A stretch of DNA of 59,283 bases, taken from NCBI GenBank assembly GCA_021404945.1, contig QWHO01000001.1, positions 1 through 59,283 of the forward strand, given 5' to 3'. Made by a program: the position numbers and the translations under genes. Each line of letters starts with the position of its first letter. Positions within the stretch are counted from its first letter, which is position 1. The notes beneath the pieces were generated by a model that was not told where the DNA came from, did no database searches, and saw only the letters and a program-made list of their open reading frames with translations. This DNA comes from a bacterium CPR1. Its GTDB lineage: Bacteria > Vulcanimicrobiota > Xenobia > Xenobiales > QWHO01. Shown piece after piece: positions 9,057 through 17,673 of this stretch.

Positions 9057-10078
9057 TCGTCATGGTGCTCATCATCTTGATGGTGGCCATCACCCTGTCC
9101 ACCATCCTGGGGGATGCCTGGATCTCCACTTCCGCGCTTTATCGCCACGCCGAGTTGCGCGAGCGCAACTACCTGGCCGCCCGCTCGGTGGTGGAGATGG
9201 CCATGGAGCTCTTGCGCTCAGACGACAACGACTACGACGGCTTCGGGGACTTCTGGGCCCTGGGCAAGCAGACGCTGCCTTTCGACGGGCGTGAGCTCAC
9301 CCTGGAGATCACTGACGAAGACCGGCGTTTTCCCCTCAACGGGCTGGCCTCGGCCTCAGAGGAGGACAATCGCAAGCTGCGCTCGGCCCTGGTCCGGTTT
9401 CTCGAGCGGGCCGGCACTCCACCTCAGCTGGCCCTGGACTCGCTGCAAGACTGGATGGACCCGGACACCCTGCGCCGCCCCCAGGGAGCCGAGCAGGGCG
9501 ATTATGGCCAGGCCCTGGTCAAAAACGCTCCTCTGGACTCCCTGGAGGAGCTGCATTATCTGCGGGGCTGGGACAACCCCCCCAATCTGCCGCCACCTCG
9601 CGGTTACGAGAAGGATCCGCTAGCCTCGCTCGGGGGTGGGGGGCAGATGGAGATCGAGGAGTTCCGGCGCAAGCTGGGTGTGCCCGCCACCTCGCCCTCG
9701 GTCTCCCCTTCGCTGGCTCCCCAGGCGAATACCAGCAAGTGGTCGGACTGGATGAGCGTCTGGTCGGGTGGTCGAATCAACGCCAACACCGCTCCGGGAG
9801 AGGTTCTGCTGGCTCTCGACGAGGGCATGAACGAGGCCATCGTGCAGGAAATCTTGAGCCAGAGAGAGCAAAGCCCGCTCAAGTCCGAGCAGGATTTGCG
9901 CAACATCGCGGGCATGAACGCCGATCTGGCTTTTCGCCTGGGCAGCCTGGTGGGTTTCAAAAGCTCGTTCTTCCGCATTCGCGTGGCCGTCGACCAGATG
10001 CCGGGCCGCATGCAGCTCGATGTCGTCGTGCAGCGCGAGGGAGGTTCGCTCAAAGTGGTCGAATGGACACGTCTGTAG
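9050..10078 (+). CDS. gspK: T2SS minor pseudopilin GspK
   Basis: 342 residues from the ATG at 9050, which lies 7 bases inside gspJ; a GTG at 9053 (GTGA overlap) is an alternative. The N-terminus MVIVMVLIILMVAITLSTIL is a hydrophobic pseudopilin helix without an obvious leader, as often seen for GspK, which lacks Glu5. The large helical domain contains ITDEDRRFPLNGL, DSLQDWMDPD and LRGWDNPP, and a C-terminal helix-hairpin-helix-like segment (GRINANTAPGEVLLAL ... LRNIAGM), all typical of GspK/PulK. GspK sits at the pseudopilus tip. Confidence 0.9.
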   Translation: MVIVMVLIILMVAITLSTILGDAWISTSALYRHAELRERNYLAARSVVEMAMELLRSDDNDYDGFGDFWALGKQTLPFDGRELTLEITDEDRRFPLNGLASASEEDNRKLRSALVRFLERAGTPPQLALDSLQDWMDPDTLRRPQGAEQGDYGQALVKNAPLDSLEELHYLRGWDNPPNLPPPRGYEKDPLASLGGGGQMEIEEFRRKLGVPATSPSVSPSLAPQANTSKWSDWMSVWSGGRINANTAPGEVLLALDEGMNEAIVQEILSQREQSPLKSEQDLRNIAGMNADLAFRLGSLVGFKSSFFRIRVAVDQMPGRMQLDVVVQREGGSLKVVEWTRL

Positions 10079-10080
10079 CC

Positions 10081-11403
10081 ATGCTCCGCAAAACCGGTCT
10101 GGATGTAGGAACCACCGGGACCCGCCAGGTCTCGGTGGGCTTGCTTTGGGGCGCTGCTCGGGAGGTGGAGGGGGATCCGCCGGCCCGGACCAACGCCTCG
10201 GTCCCGTCCGACCTGTGCACCTTCCGACGGCTCTCGGTGCCCCCCGCCGGCCGCGAAGTTCGCCGGCGCGTGCTGCGCGAGGAGCTCTCTTTCTCGCTGC
10301 CGTTCCCGCTCGAGGAGGCGGCCTGGGACTGGACCGAGCAAGGAGGCCAGGCGTGGGTCGTGGTGGCTCCACTCGACCGGCTCGAGCGGTTGCGCCGCGA
10401 CGTGGGCGATCAGGCCAGTCTGGACGCCGAGCCACTGACCTATCTGAGGGCCGCCCTGGCAGCCGGGGTACAGAGCGCCCTGGTCGTCGACCTGGGCGCC
10501 TCGCGCACCACCTTTTGCGGCATTCAAGACGGTCAACTGGAATGGGTGCGCGTCTTGATGCGGGGCGGCATCAGCCTGACTGCCCTGCTGGCCAGCAAGC
10601 GCAACCTGACCCACACCGAGGCCGAGAAGCAGAAGCGCGAGCGCGGGCTGGAGCTGGCCGAGTGCCGCCAGATGGTGGACGAGTTGCTCGAGGAGGCCTT
10701 CCTCCCAGCGCCCTTGCCCTACGAGCGCGTTCTGTTGTGCGGGGGCGGGGCGGCCCTGCCGGGCCTCAATTCCCTGCTCAAAGCCAGGCTCGGGGTGGAG
10801 CCGCAGCTCTTCCCGCTGCCTGATGCCCTCTCGCCTTACGAGCACGTTGCCGCTTATGGCGCCGCCCTGGCGGTTCGTCCCAACCAGCCCCGGGTGCGCC
10901 TGCAAGAGCCCCGTGTCAGCGCTCGCTCCTCCCCGGTCACGCTGGGACGGGCCTGGATTGCCGCCTGCGTGCTGCTGGCGCTGCTGGTGGCCGACCTGGA
11001 GACCCGCCATCGACTGCTGCTCGCTCAGCGGACTCAGGCCCGCCAGGCTTTTGCTGTCACCATGCGGGGATTGGGGACCAATCTCAACGAGCATCCCGAG
11101 CAGCAGATCAGCCAGCTTCAGGCCCGGCTCACCACCGCGCGCAAGGACCGGCAACTCTCTCCCGAGGCGCTGGCCGAGGTGGTGGCCTCGCTCAAGGAGC
11201 CGCTCGGTTCGGAGGCTCTGCTGCGCCGTATTCAGCTCGACTCGGGCAAGTTCCAGATCGAAGGCCAGGCCGACTCCATCCAGGCTGCCGACGAGGTGCG
11301 CCAGAATCTCTCAAAACTGTTCGAGGCGGTGGAGATGCCGCGCACCGAGAACCTCTCCAGCGGCAAGGTGCGCTTCATGCTCGAGGGGAAGGTGCGCGAG
11401 TGA
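10081..11403 (+). CDS. gspL: T2SS platform protein GspL (PilM/PilN-like)
   Basis: 440 residues from ATG 10081; another in-frame ATG at 10063 overlaps gspK. The N-terminal half is an actin-like (ASKHA/PilM) domain: LDVGTTGTRQVSVGLLW, VVDLGASRTTFCGI and a late glycine motif LCGGGAALPGLNSLL. It is followed by one transmembrane helix (GRAWIAACVLLALLVADL) and a periplasmic coiled-coil/ferredoxin-like domain (IQLDSGKFQIEGQADSIQ). GspL recruits the ATPase GspE through its cytoplasmic half and pairs with GspM. The N-terminal DLGASRTT retains phosphate-loop-like residues as in PilM. Confidence 0.87.
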   Translation: MLRKTGLDVGTTGTRQVSVGLLWGAAREVEGDPPARTNASVPSDLCTFRRLSVPPAGREVRRRVLREELSFSLPFPLEEAAWDWTEQGGQAWVVVAPLDRLERLRRDVGDQASLDAEPLTYLRAALAAGVQSALVVDLGASRTTFCGIQDGQLEWVRVLMRGGISLTALLASKRNLTHTEAEKQKRERGLELAECRQMVDELLEEAFLPAPLPYERVLLCGGGAALPGLNSLLKARLGVEPQLFPLPDALSPYEHVAAYGAALAVRPNQPRVRLQEPRVSARSSPVTLGRAWIAACVLLALLVADLETRHRLLLAQRTQARQAFAVTMRGLGTNLNEHPEQQISQLQARLTTARKDRQLSPEALAEVVASLKEPLGSEALLRRIQLDSGKFQIEGQADSIQAADEVRQNLSKLFEAVEMPRTENLSSGKVRFMLEGKVRE

Positions 11404-11837
11404 GACAACGCCTGCCCCTCATCCTCACGGCTTGCATCATTTTGCTGGGCCTGATCTACGGCGTCGTCCGGGGCCAGGCCAACACCCGCCTGGCGCTGGA
11501 GATCGAGACCCTGGAATTGGCTCGACAGCGGGCCGACACGCTGGTATCGGGGATCGATCCGGCGCTTCTCAAGACGCGCCCGGCCCCCACCCCGGACCTG
11601 CCTGGCTGGTTGGCCGCCAACCCGCTCAAGAAGTTCCAGGAGAAAGTCGAGAACAATCAACCTACCAAGACCGGGATCACCATTCGCCTCCGGCGCATGA
11701 GCCCGCTCGAGGTTTCCGAGCTCTTGTCCCAGTTCACTCAGGTGGCCCTGCGCATTCCTCACTTGATCTTGTCCGATCCGGACGGTGACGGCAGCTGGAC
11801 CGTCAATCTGGTTCTCGAGGTGGGCGCTCGCCCGTGA
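11400..11837 (+). CDS. gspM: T2SS platform protein GspM-like
   Basis: 145 residues with a GTG start overlapping the gspL stop by 4 bases. A short cytoplasmic tail and one transmembrane helix (PLILTACIILLGLIYGVV) are followed by a coiled coil and a small ferredoxin-like domain (GITIRLRRMSPLEVSELLSQ ... SWTVNLVLEVG). Size, topology and position directly after gspL identify it as GspM, which dimerises with GspL in the inner-membrane platform. Sequence similarity within the GspM family is always low, so the call leans on context. Confidence 0.75.
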   Translation: MRQRLPLILTACIILLGLIYGVVRGQANTRLALEIETLELARQRADTLVSGIDPALLKTRPAPTPDLPGWLAANPLKKFQEKVENNQPTKTGITIRLRRMSPLEVSELLSQFTQVALRIPHLILSDPDGDGSWTVNLVLEVGARP

Positions 11838-12568
11838 GCGTCTTCTGGAAGACCCTGGTGGGGCTGGGTCTTTTCGTGCTCTTCCTGGTGTGGCGCTTCC
11901 CCTACGAGGCGGCTGTCAAGCGCTCGCTCTATCAGATCAGCCAGGCCACCGGGGCCCAGATCGCCTGGGACGGAGAGGAGGCCGGTCCGCTGGGGGTGGA
12001 GCTTCGCAACGTTCGGGTGCGCATGCCCGGGAACAGCCGGGTGGAGTTGACCCGGGCCACCCTGCGTCCCACTTTCGGCGGCCTTTCGGCCACTGTGCAC
12101 CAGAGCGAGGGCAGCGCCAGCCTCACCCTCGACCGCTCGCGCTTGCTCTCGATCAGCGCCAGGTCGCTCAAGGTTTCCACGGGCAGCGCCGACCTGGGCG
12201 ACGCTCTGGTGACGGTGAAGAATTTTACCTACTCCCTGGCCACGTTGGAAGGCAAAGGGGATATCGGGATGGTGCTGCCCAGGCTGAACGTGCCGCTGCC
12301 CATTCCGCTCGGCGGAGTCGAGCTGGGGGCCCCGGTGCAGATTCGTCCCGCCAGGCCCGGCCCGGGCAGCGAGATTCTAGCCGAGGTGCGCCTCTCAGGA
12401 GAAAATTTGGCCGGCGCAGGTAGCGTGGAGATTCGCTCGGCGCCCGATCAGCCCTCCCCTTTACTGGCCGGGGTACTTGACATGCAGGCGGGAAATATTA
12501 AAGGATCGGTCGGCCTGGGAGGTACCTGGGCCAAGCCGACATGGACCCTAAAACCCGCATCAAAATAG
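11834..12568 (+). CDS. gspN: T2SS protein GspN-like
   Basis: 244 residues with a GTG start overlapping gspM by 4 bases. There is one N-terminal membrane helix (VGLGLFVLFLVWRFPYEA) followed by a beta-rich, AsmA-like body: GVELRNVRVRMPG, LTRATLRPTFGGLSA, and a C-terminal repeat (GSVGLGGTWAKPTWTLKP). This is the pattern of T2SS GspN/delta-type GspN proteins found between gspM and gspD in deltaproteobacteria-like operons. GspN is non-essential in some systems and its exact role is unclear. Its last 28 bases overlap the start of gspD. Confidence 0.75.
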   Translation: MSVFWKTLVGLGLFVLFLVWRFPYEAAVKRSLYQISQATGAQIAWDGEEAGPLGVELRNVRVRMPGNSRVELTRATLRPTFGGLSATVHQSEGSASLTLDRSRLLSISARSLKVSTGSADLGDALVTVKNFTYSLATLEGKGDIGMVLPRLNVPLPIPLGGVELGAPVQIRPARPGPGSEILAEVRLSGENLAGAGSVEIRSAPDQPSPLLAGVLDMQAGNIKGSVGLGGTWAKPTWTLKPASK

Positions 12569-15015
12569 CCTTCATCCTGGGCATGGTGGGCTTCTTGCTC
12601 TACCTGACAGGCGGAGCTTATGCCCAGCCGCCGCAACCGCCCAAACCGAAAGGGCCGTTGATCTCTCCCGAGATGGCCGACCAGCTCCGCAGCGGTCGGC
12701 TGCTGATGAACTACGAGAGCCTGGACATCAAGGACATGGCCAAGATCATGTCCGTGCTTTCGGGCCGCAATATCGTGGTGGACGAGCGGGTTCAGGGCAA
12801 AGTGACGGTGCTTTCCTCGCGGGAGGTGACCCCCGACGAGGCGTGGGACATCTTCAAGACCTCCCTGATCCGCTACGGTTTCACGGTTCGCGACCGGGGT
12901 AACTACGTGCAGGTTCTTCCCCTGGCCGAGGGCCGGCGCGAAGCCCCCCTGATCACCAATCCGGGCTCCACGGTCACCAGCAGGCAGGAACCGGTGCTGG
13001 CTCTCCTGATCCTCAAGCAAGCCAACCCGGATACCCTGCAGAACGTTGTGCGCCCACTCCTGACCGAGACCGGCTTCATGTCGGCCTACGTGCCAGGTAA
13101 GGCCCTGGTGATCGCTGATCGGGCCGACGTGGTCTCCCGCGTCGCCCAGTTGGCCAGACACATGGACACGGTCTCCCCGAAAGCCCATCAGTCCATCCTG
13201 TTCCCCCGCTACGCCGAGGCAGAGAAGTTGGTGCCCGTGCTGCAGCAACTCTATGTTAAGTCGGGCACGGACACGGTCATCCAGGCTTTCCCACCGGCCA
13301 ACGCCGTCCTGATCCAGGGCCCGGCCGAGCAGATCCAGCAGATCAAGAAGCTGATGACCCGCCTGGACATTCCCACGGCGGCCCCCGACGTGATCGAGAA
13401 ACCACGTTTTTTCGTCTACTCGTTGCAGAACGCCAAGGCTGAGGACGTGGCCAAGATCCTCTCGGAGATGCTCCAGGAGCGGAAGGCGCAGAGCGATCTG
13501 GAGAACAAGCAGGGCAGCAACGTGCCGGGTGCCGCGCCCACCCCCTCGGCGGTGCCCAGCCCGGGGGCACCCGGACAGCCGGACGTCAATCAGCCCTACC
13601 CGAGCTACTCGGTCAATGCCACCGGCAAGGACGAGCCGGTGCGCTCGCGCACCTTCGTGAGCGCCAAAGTGGCCGCTGACGCCGAGACCAACTCGCTGGT
13701 GCTCTTCGTCTCGCCTTCCGAATACGACGACCTGGTGCCCGTCATCAGTCGTCTGGACCTTGCTCGTAAGCAGGTTCTGGTGACCTGCGTGGTGGCCGAA
13801 GTCTCGCTTGGCCGCATTCTGACCCAGAAGTCCAACTTCCAGGTGATCACTCCCGGCGGCGTCCTGTCAGCCTTCCAGGGCGGGGTTACCGAGGAGGGCC
13901 TGCTCAGCTTCCTGGCCTCGGGCAACTTCCTGGTGGGCGCGGTTGCCTCGGGGACTCGCACCGTCAACATCGGTGGTCGCGACGTCGAGGTGCCGGAGGC
14001 CTTCGGCCTGCTCTCGGCTCTGCGCGAGAACTCTGACTTCAACTTGATCTCGGCCCCGCGCGTGCTGACCGAAGATCACAAGGAAGCCGAGATCAACGTG
14101 GGGCAGGTGGTGCCTTTCGCCACCGGGGCGCGCTTTGATACCTTCGGCCAGCCGCTGGTCACCTACGACTACCGTGAAGTGGGTATCCAGCTCAAGGTCA
14201 CCCCCAACATCTCCCAGTCCACCCGGGTGCGGCTGGAGATCAAGCAGAAAATTCAGGAAGTCACCGACTTCCTGCAGCAGAATCTGGGCGGCTTCGGCTA
14301 CGTGGTGCCCATCATCTCCAACCGCAACGTGAATACCACGCTCACGCTGGGAGATGGCGAGACGGTCATGATCGGCGGGCTGATCTCCAAGAAGACCGTG
14401 GAAACGATGAAGAAGGTGCCCCTGCTGGGCGACATCCCGCTCATCGGGGCCATGTCCCGCGACATGCGCAAGGAAGAGGACAAGACCACCCTCTTTATCT
14501 CCATCACGCCTCACATCGTGGACTCGGCCAGGGGTCTGGACGACGTGGACAAGCCTTACCAGAAGTTTCTGCGCGGCAACCAGGAGCCGGGCGAGCAGCA
14601 AACCGAGCCCCAGCCCACCATCAAGCCCGACCCCTACGACCCCTATGTGACCCCTGAAGCCCAGCCGGGCGCCAGCCGGGGCACGGGAATCTCGCTGGGT
14701 GACTTCCGCTTCGACTCGCCCCTGCAACTCGGGGGCGTGGGTCTGCCAGTGGTCTCGGTTCTCAACTCGCGTGGCGCCGACACGACCGTCACCCTGGTGG
14801 GCTACCTGATCACCCCCGACGGCCGCCAGGTGCGCCTGGAAGAGCAGAAGCTCGAGCTGCCCTCGGGCCAGGAGGCGGACATTTCCCTGCCGGCCGTGCG
14901 CTTCCCCGAGAGAGCCGGGGTCTACGAGTTCGACGTGCGTGCCTACGTGGGCGATGAGCTGGTAGCGCGCCTGCCGGTTCCGCGCCAGCTTCGGCTGGAG
15001 CAAAAATCGCCTTGA
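12541..15015 (+). CDS. gspD: T2SS outer-membrane secretin GspD with C-terminal beta-domain
   Basis: 824 residues. The start ATG lies inside gspN and is followed by a signal peptide (KIAFILGMVGFLLYLTGGAYA). N0 domain: MNYESLDIKDMAKIMSVLSG, then N1-N3 repeats (APLITNPGS ... VLALLILKQANPD; VYSLQNAKAEDVAKIL), with a Pro/Gly linker at ~325-360 inside the N3 loop. The secretin core spans ~400-660, with the signature VPLLGDIPLIGAMSR and TLFISITPHIV. An additional C-terminal domain (~710-824) looks like an immunoglobulin-like beta sandwich (VSVLNSRGADTTVTLVGYLI ... YEFDVRAYVGDELVARLP) in the place where GspDs normally carry the S-domain that binds pilotin. The family assignment is certain. Confidence 0.95.
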   Translation: MDPKTRIKIAFILGMVGFLLYLTGGAYAQPPQPPKPKGPLISPEMADQLRSGRLLMNYESLDIKDMAKIMSVLSGRNIVVDERVQGKVTVLSSREVTPDEAWDIFKTSLIRYGFTVRDRGNYVQVLPLAEGRREAPLITNPGSTVTSRQEPVLALLILKQANPDTLQNVVRPLLTETGFMSAYVPGKALVIADRADVVSRVAQLARHMDTVSPKAHQSILFPRYAEAEKLVPVLQQLYVKSGTDTVIQAFPPANAVLIQGPAEQIQQIKKLMTRLDIPTAAPDVIEKPRFFVYSLQNAKAEDVAKILSEMLQERKAQSDLENKQGSNVPGAAPTPSAVPSPGAPGQPDVNQPYPSYSVNATGKDEPVRSRTFVSAKVAADAETNSLVLFVSPSEYDDLVPVISRLDLARKQVLVTCVVAEVSLGRILTQKSNFQVITPGGVLSAFQGGVTEEGLLSFLASGNFLVGAVASGTRTVNIGGRDVEVPEAFGLLSALRENSDFNLISAPRVLTEDHKEAEINVGQVVPFATGARFDTFGQPLVTYDYREVGIQLKVTPNISQSTRVRLEIKQKIQEVTDFLQQNLGGFGYVVPIISNRNVNTTLTLGDGETVMIGGLISKKTVETMKKVPLLGDIPLIGAMSRDMRKEEDKTTLFISITPHIVDSARGLDDVDKPYQKFLRGNQEPGEQQTEPQPTIKPDPYDPYVTPEAQPGASRGTGISLGDFRFDSPLQLGGVGLPVVSVLNSRGADTTVTLVGYLITPDGRQVRLEEQKLELPSGQEADISLPAVRFPERAGVYEFDVRAYVGDELVARLPVPRQLRLEQKSP

Positions 15016-16463
15016 TCAAGAGCGAGATCCCGCTCGACTTCTGGCAGCGCCATCGCATCCTTCCCATCGAGGACGGGCTTGATCGGGTCACCGTCGGCAT
15101 CCATCAGGGCACGCCCCGCGACCTGCTCGAGGACATCCGCCTGGCTCTGCGCAAAGACGTGCGGGCCGTAGTGATGAGCCTGGACGAGATCGAGGACGGC
15201 TTGCGCCGGATGCTCGTTGAGGACACGCGCTCTCGTTCGGGCGGGGAGGACGGCACGCCTAACATCGAGGTGCCCACCTCCCAAGATCTCCTCACCGAGG
15301 CTGCTGGCGCGCCCGTGGTGCGGCTGATCAACGCCATCTTCCTGGAGGCCATGCAGAACGGCGCCTCCGACATTCACGTCGAGCCCTACGAGGAAGAGTC
15401 GCTGGTGCGCATGCGCGTGGACGGCGTGCTGCACGAGATCCATCGCGTTCCCCGCTCGCGCCATGCCCAGATGGCAGCCCGGCTCAAAGTGATGGCTCGT
15501 CTCGACTTGGCCGAAACCAGACGGCCCCAGGACGGCCGTCTCCACGTGCACTCAGGCGAGCGCCACATCGACGTGCGCGTCTCCTGCGTGCCCACCCTGC
15601 ACGGCGAGCGGGTGGTGTTGCGACTGCTTGAAAAGGACGTTCGGCTCTTCTCGATGGATCAGCTCGGCTTCACGCCGGCCGAGCAGAAGACGATCAGCGA
15701 TATTTTGAGCCACCCGTACGGCCTGGTGCTGGTCACCGGGCCCACCGGCTCGGGCAAGACCACCACCCTGTACGCATTCCTGCAGACGCTGCGCTCGCCC
15801 CACTGCAACATCATCACCATCGAGGACCCGGTCGAGTACCAGGTGGCCGGCGTGGGCCAGATCCAGGTCAACGAGAAGATCGGGGTGACTTTCGCCGCCG
15901 GTCTGCGCTCGGTGCTACGCCAGGACCCCGACATCCTGATGGTGGGCGAGATTCGCGACCCGGAGACGGCTGAGATCGCCATCCACGCCGCTCTCACCGG
16001 CCACATGGTGCTGTCCACCCTGCACACCAACGACGCCCCCACGGCCGCTTCCCGGCTGCTCGACCTGGGCGTTCCGCCGTATCTTCTGTCCAGCTCGCTG
16101 CTCGGAGTCATGGCCCAGCGTCTGGTGCGGCGCCTCTGCCCGCATTGCAAGAAGCCCTACAAGCCCGAGCCCACCGAGCTTCGCCAGCTGGGCTTCGCCA
16201 GCATGCCCGACAATCCGCAGTTCCACCGGCCAGGGGGGTGCGCCGCCTGTCTCAATACCGGCTACAAAGGTCGCATGGGCGTGTTCGAGCTGATGGTGGT
16301 CGACTCCGACCTGGCCAGCCGCATCGCTCGCTCGGAGGATGCTCGGGCCCTGCGCCGGGCCGCCCAGGAGCGAGGCATGCGCTCGCTGGTGGAGGATGCC
16401 GGGCTGAAAGTCTCGCGCGGGCTGACCTCGAGCGAGGAAGCCCTGCGCGTCTCGCGGATGTAG
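15012..16463 (+). CDS. gspE: T2SS assembly ATPase GspE
   Basis: 483 residues with a TTG start overlapping gspD by 4 bases (TTGA). A short MshE-N-like domain precedes the GspE core. Walker A is GPTGSGKT (243-250), with an Asp box (ITIEDPVEYQ), Walker B (LRQDPDILMVGEIRDPETAE) and His box (GHMVLSTLHTNDAPTA). The zinc-binding insert contains CPHC (from Cys376) and CAAC, as in GspE proteins. The ATPase powers pseudopilus assembly at the cytoplasmic face through GspL and GspF. All catalytic motifs are intact, and the length is slightly shorter than Escherichia/Vibrio GspE because of the short N-terminal domain. Confidence 0.97.
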   Translation: MIKSEIPLDFWQRHRILPIEDGLDRVTVGIHQGTPRDLLEDIRLALRKDVRAVVMSLDEIEDGLRRMLVEDTRSRSGGEDGTPNIEVPTSQDLLTEAAGAPVVRLINAIFLEAMQNGASDIHVEPYEEESLVRMRVDGVLHEIHRVPRSRHAQMAARLKVMARLDLAETRRPQDGRLHVHSGERHIDVRVSCVPTLHGERVVLRLLEKDVRLFSMDQLGFTPAEQKTISDILSHPYGLVLVTGPTGSGKTTTLYAFLQTLRSPHCNIITIEDPVEYQVAGVGQIQVNEKIGVTFAAGLRSVLRQDPDILMVGEIRDPETAEIAIHAALTGHMVLSTLHTNDAPTAASRLLDLGVPPYLLSSSLLGVMAQRLVRRLCPHCKKPYKPEPTELRQLGFASMPDNPQFHRPGGCAACLNTGYKGRMGVFELMVVDSDLASRIARSEDARALRRAAQERGMRSLVEDAGLKVSRGLTSSEEALRVSRM

Positions 16464-16468
16464 CCAGG

Positions 16469-17653
16469 ATGCCACTCTATCACTACCAGGCCACCGACCC
16501 CACCGGTCGCGCCCTGCGCGGCCTGGTAGACGCCGGCTCGCGGGCGGGGGCCTACGAGAAGCTGCGCGGTCGCGGGCTCTTTCCCACCCAGGTGCAAGAA
16601 GACGTGGGGGCGGCCCGGGCCCGTTCCACCGGGGCGAAGGCCGACGACGCGCTGGCCTACGGCATTCTGCAACTGGCGGCCTTGCTGCGCTCGAGCATCC
16701 CCATGGATGAGGCCCTGGATTCGCTTTCCCACAACGCCGAGAGCGTCAAGCTCGGGCGTGCCTTCGCACGCGTGCGGGTACGCCTGCGCGAGGGTGAGAC
16801 GCTGGCCGGATCGATGGCCGAAGAGGGCATCTTCCCCTCCATGCTGGTGCGCATGGTGCAGGCGGGCGAAGAGGCCGGCAAACCGGCCGAGATCCTCGAG
16901 CGCTACGCCGAGTTTCTGGCCCGCGATCTCGAGCACCAGCGGGCCCTGGTGAGCGCGCTCACCTACCCGGTCATGCTGGTGGTGCTGTCGAGCCTGCTGT
17001 TCTTCGGATTGCTTGCCTTCCTCACCCCCGTGCTCAATGAGATGTACGGGGCCATCGAAGCACCCCTGCCGCCCATCACCCGGCTGGTGGTGGCCGTGGG
17101 AGGCGTGTTGCGCTCCTACGGACCCCTGGTGGTCGTCGGGGTGGGCCTGCTGGTCTACCTGGTGCGAAGGCTGACCCCCCCGGTGACCCTGGACCACTTG
17201 CGCCTGCGCTTGCCCCTGCTGGGCCCGCTGGAGCGCTGCGGGCTGATGTCGCGCTGGGCCCGCACGCTGGGCATGCTGCACGGGGCTGGTGTTCCCCTCC
17301 TGCGAGCCCTGTCCATGAGCCGCGAGGTGGTGGGCAACCTGGCCATGGATCTGGAGTTGCGCCACGCCGAGACGGCTGTCGAACGAGGCGAGAGCATCGC
17401 TGACGCGATCTCGCGGAGCTACCTGGTGCCGCCGCTCTTGCAACAGTTTCTCAAGACGGGCGTGCGCTCAGGCGAGCTCGAGCCCATGCTCAAGTCGGCC
17501 GCCAGCTTTTATGACCGCGAGCTCGAGCGGCGTCGGGCCCTGATGGTGCGCTACCTCGAGCCGGGCCTGATCCTGGTGATGGGCCTGCTGGTGGGCGGGC
17601 TGGTGCTGTCGGTGCTCATGCCCCTGGCCGACCTGGCCAGCCGGGTGATGTAA
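16469..17653 (+). CDS. gspF: T2SS inner-membrane platform protein GspF
   Basis: 394 residues from ATG 16469, 5 bases after the gspE stop. The N-terminus MPLYHYQATDPTGRALRGLV is classical for GspF/PilC. Two GspF repeat domains, each with a helical cytoplasmic bundle (LLRSSIPMDEALDSLS; MLHGAGVPLLRALSM) and membrane helices (VMLVVLSSLLFFGLLAFLTP; GLILVMGLLVGGLVLSVLMP), with the GEEAGKPAEILERYAEFL motif. It is the last gene of the operon; gspG, gspH and the prepilin peptidase gspO are not in the window, so the major pseudopilin must be encoded elsewhere. Confidence 0.96.
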   Translation: MPLYHYQATDPTGRALRGLVDAGSRAGAYEKLRGRGLFPTQVQEDVGAARARSTGAKADDALAYGILQLAALLRSSIPMDEALDSLSHNAESVKLGRAFARVRVRLREGETLAGSMAEEGIFPSMLVRMVQAGEEAGKPAEILERYAEFLARDLEHQRALVSALTYPVMLVVLSSLLFFGLLAFLTPVLNEMYGAIEAPLPPITRLVVAVGGVLRSYGPLVVVGVGLLVYLVRRLTPPVTLDHLRLRLPLLGPLERCGLMSRWARTLGMLHGAGVPLLRALSMSREVVGNLAMDLELRHAETAVERGESIADAISRSYLVPPLLQQFLKTGVRSGELEPMLKSAASFYDRELERRRALMVRYLEPGLILVMGLLVGGLVLSVLMPLADLASRVM

Positions 17654-17673
17654 CCGGGCGGAATGAAGGCTCT

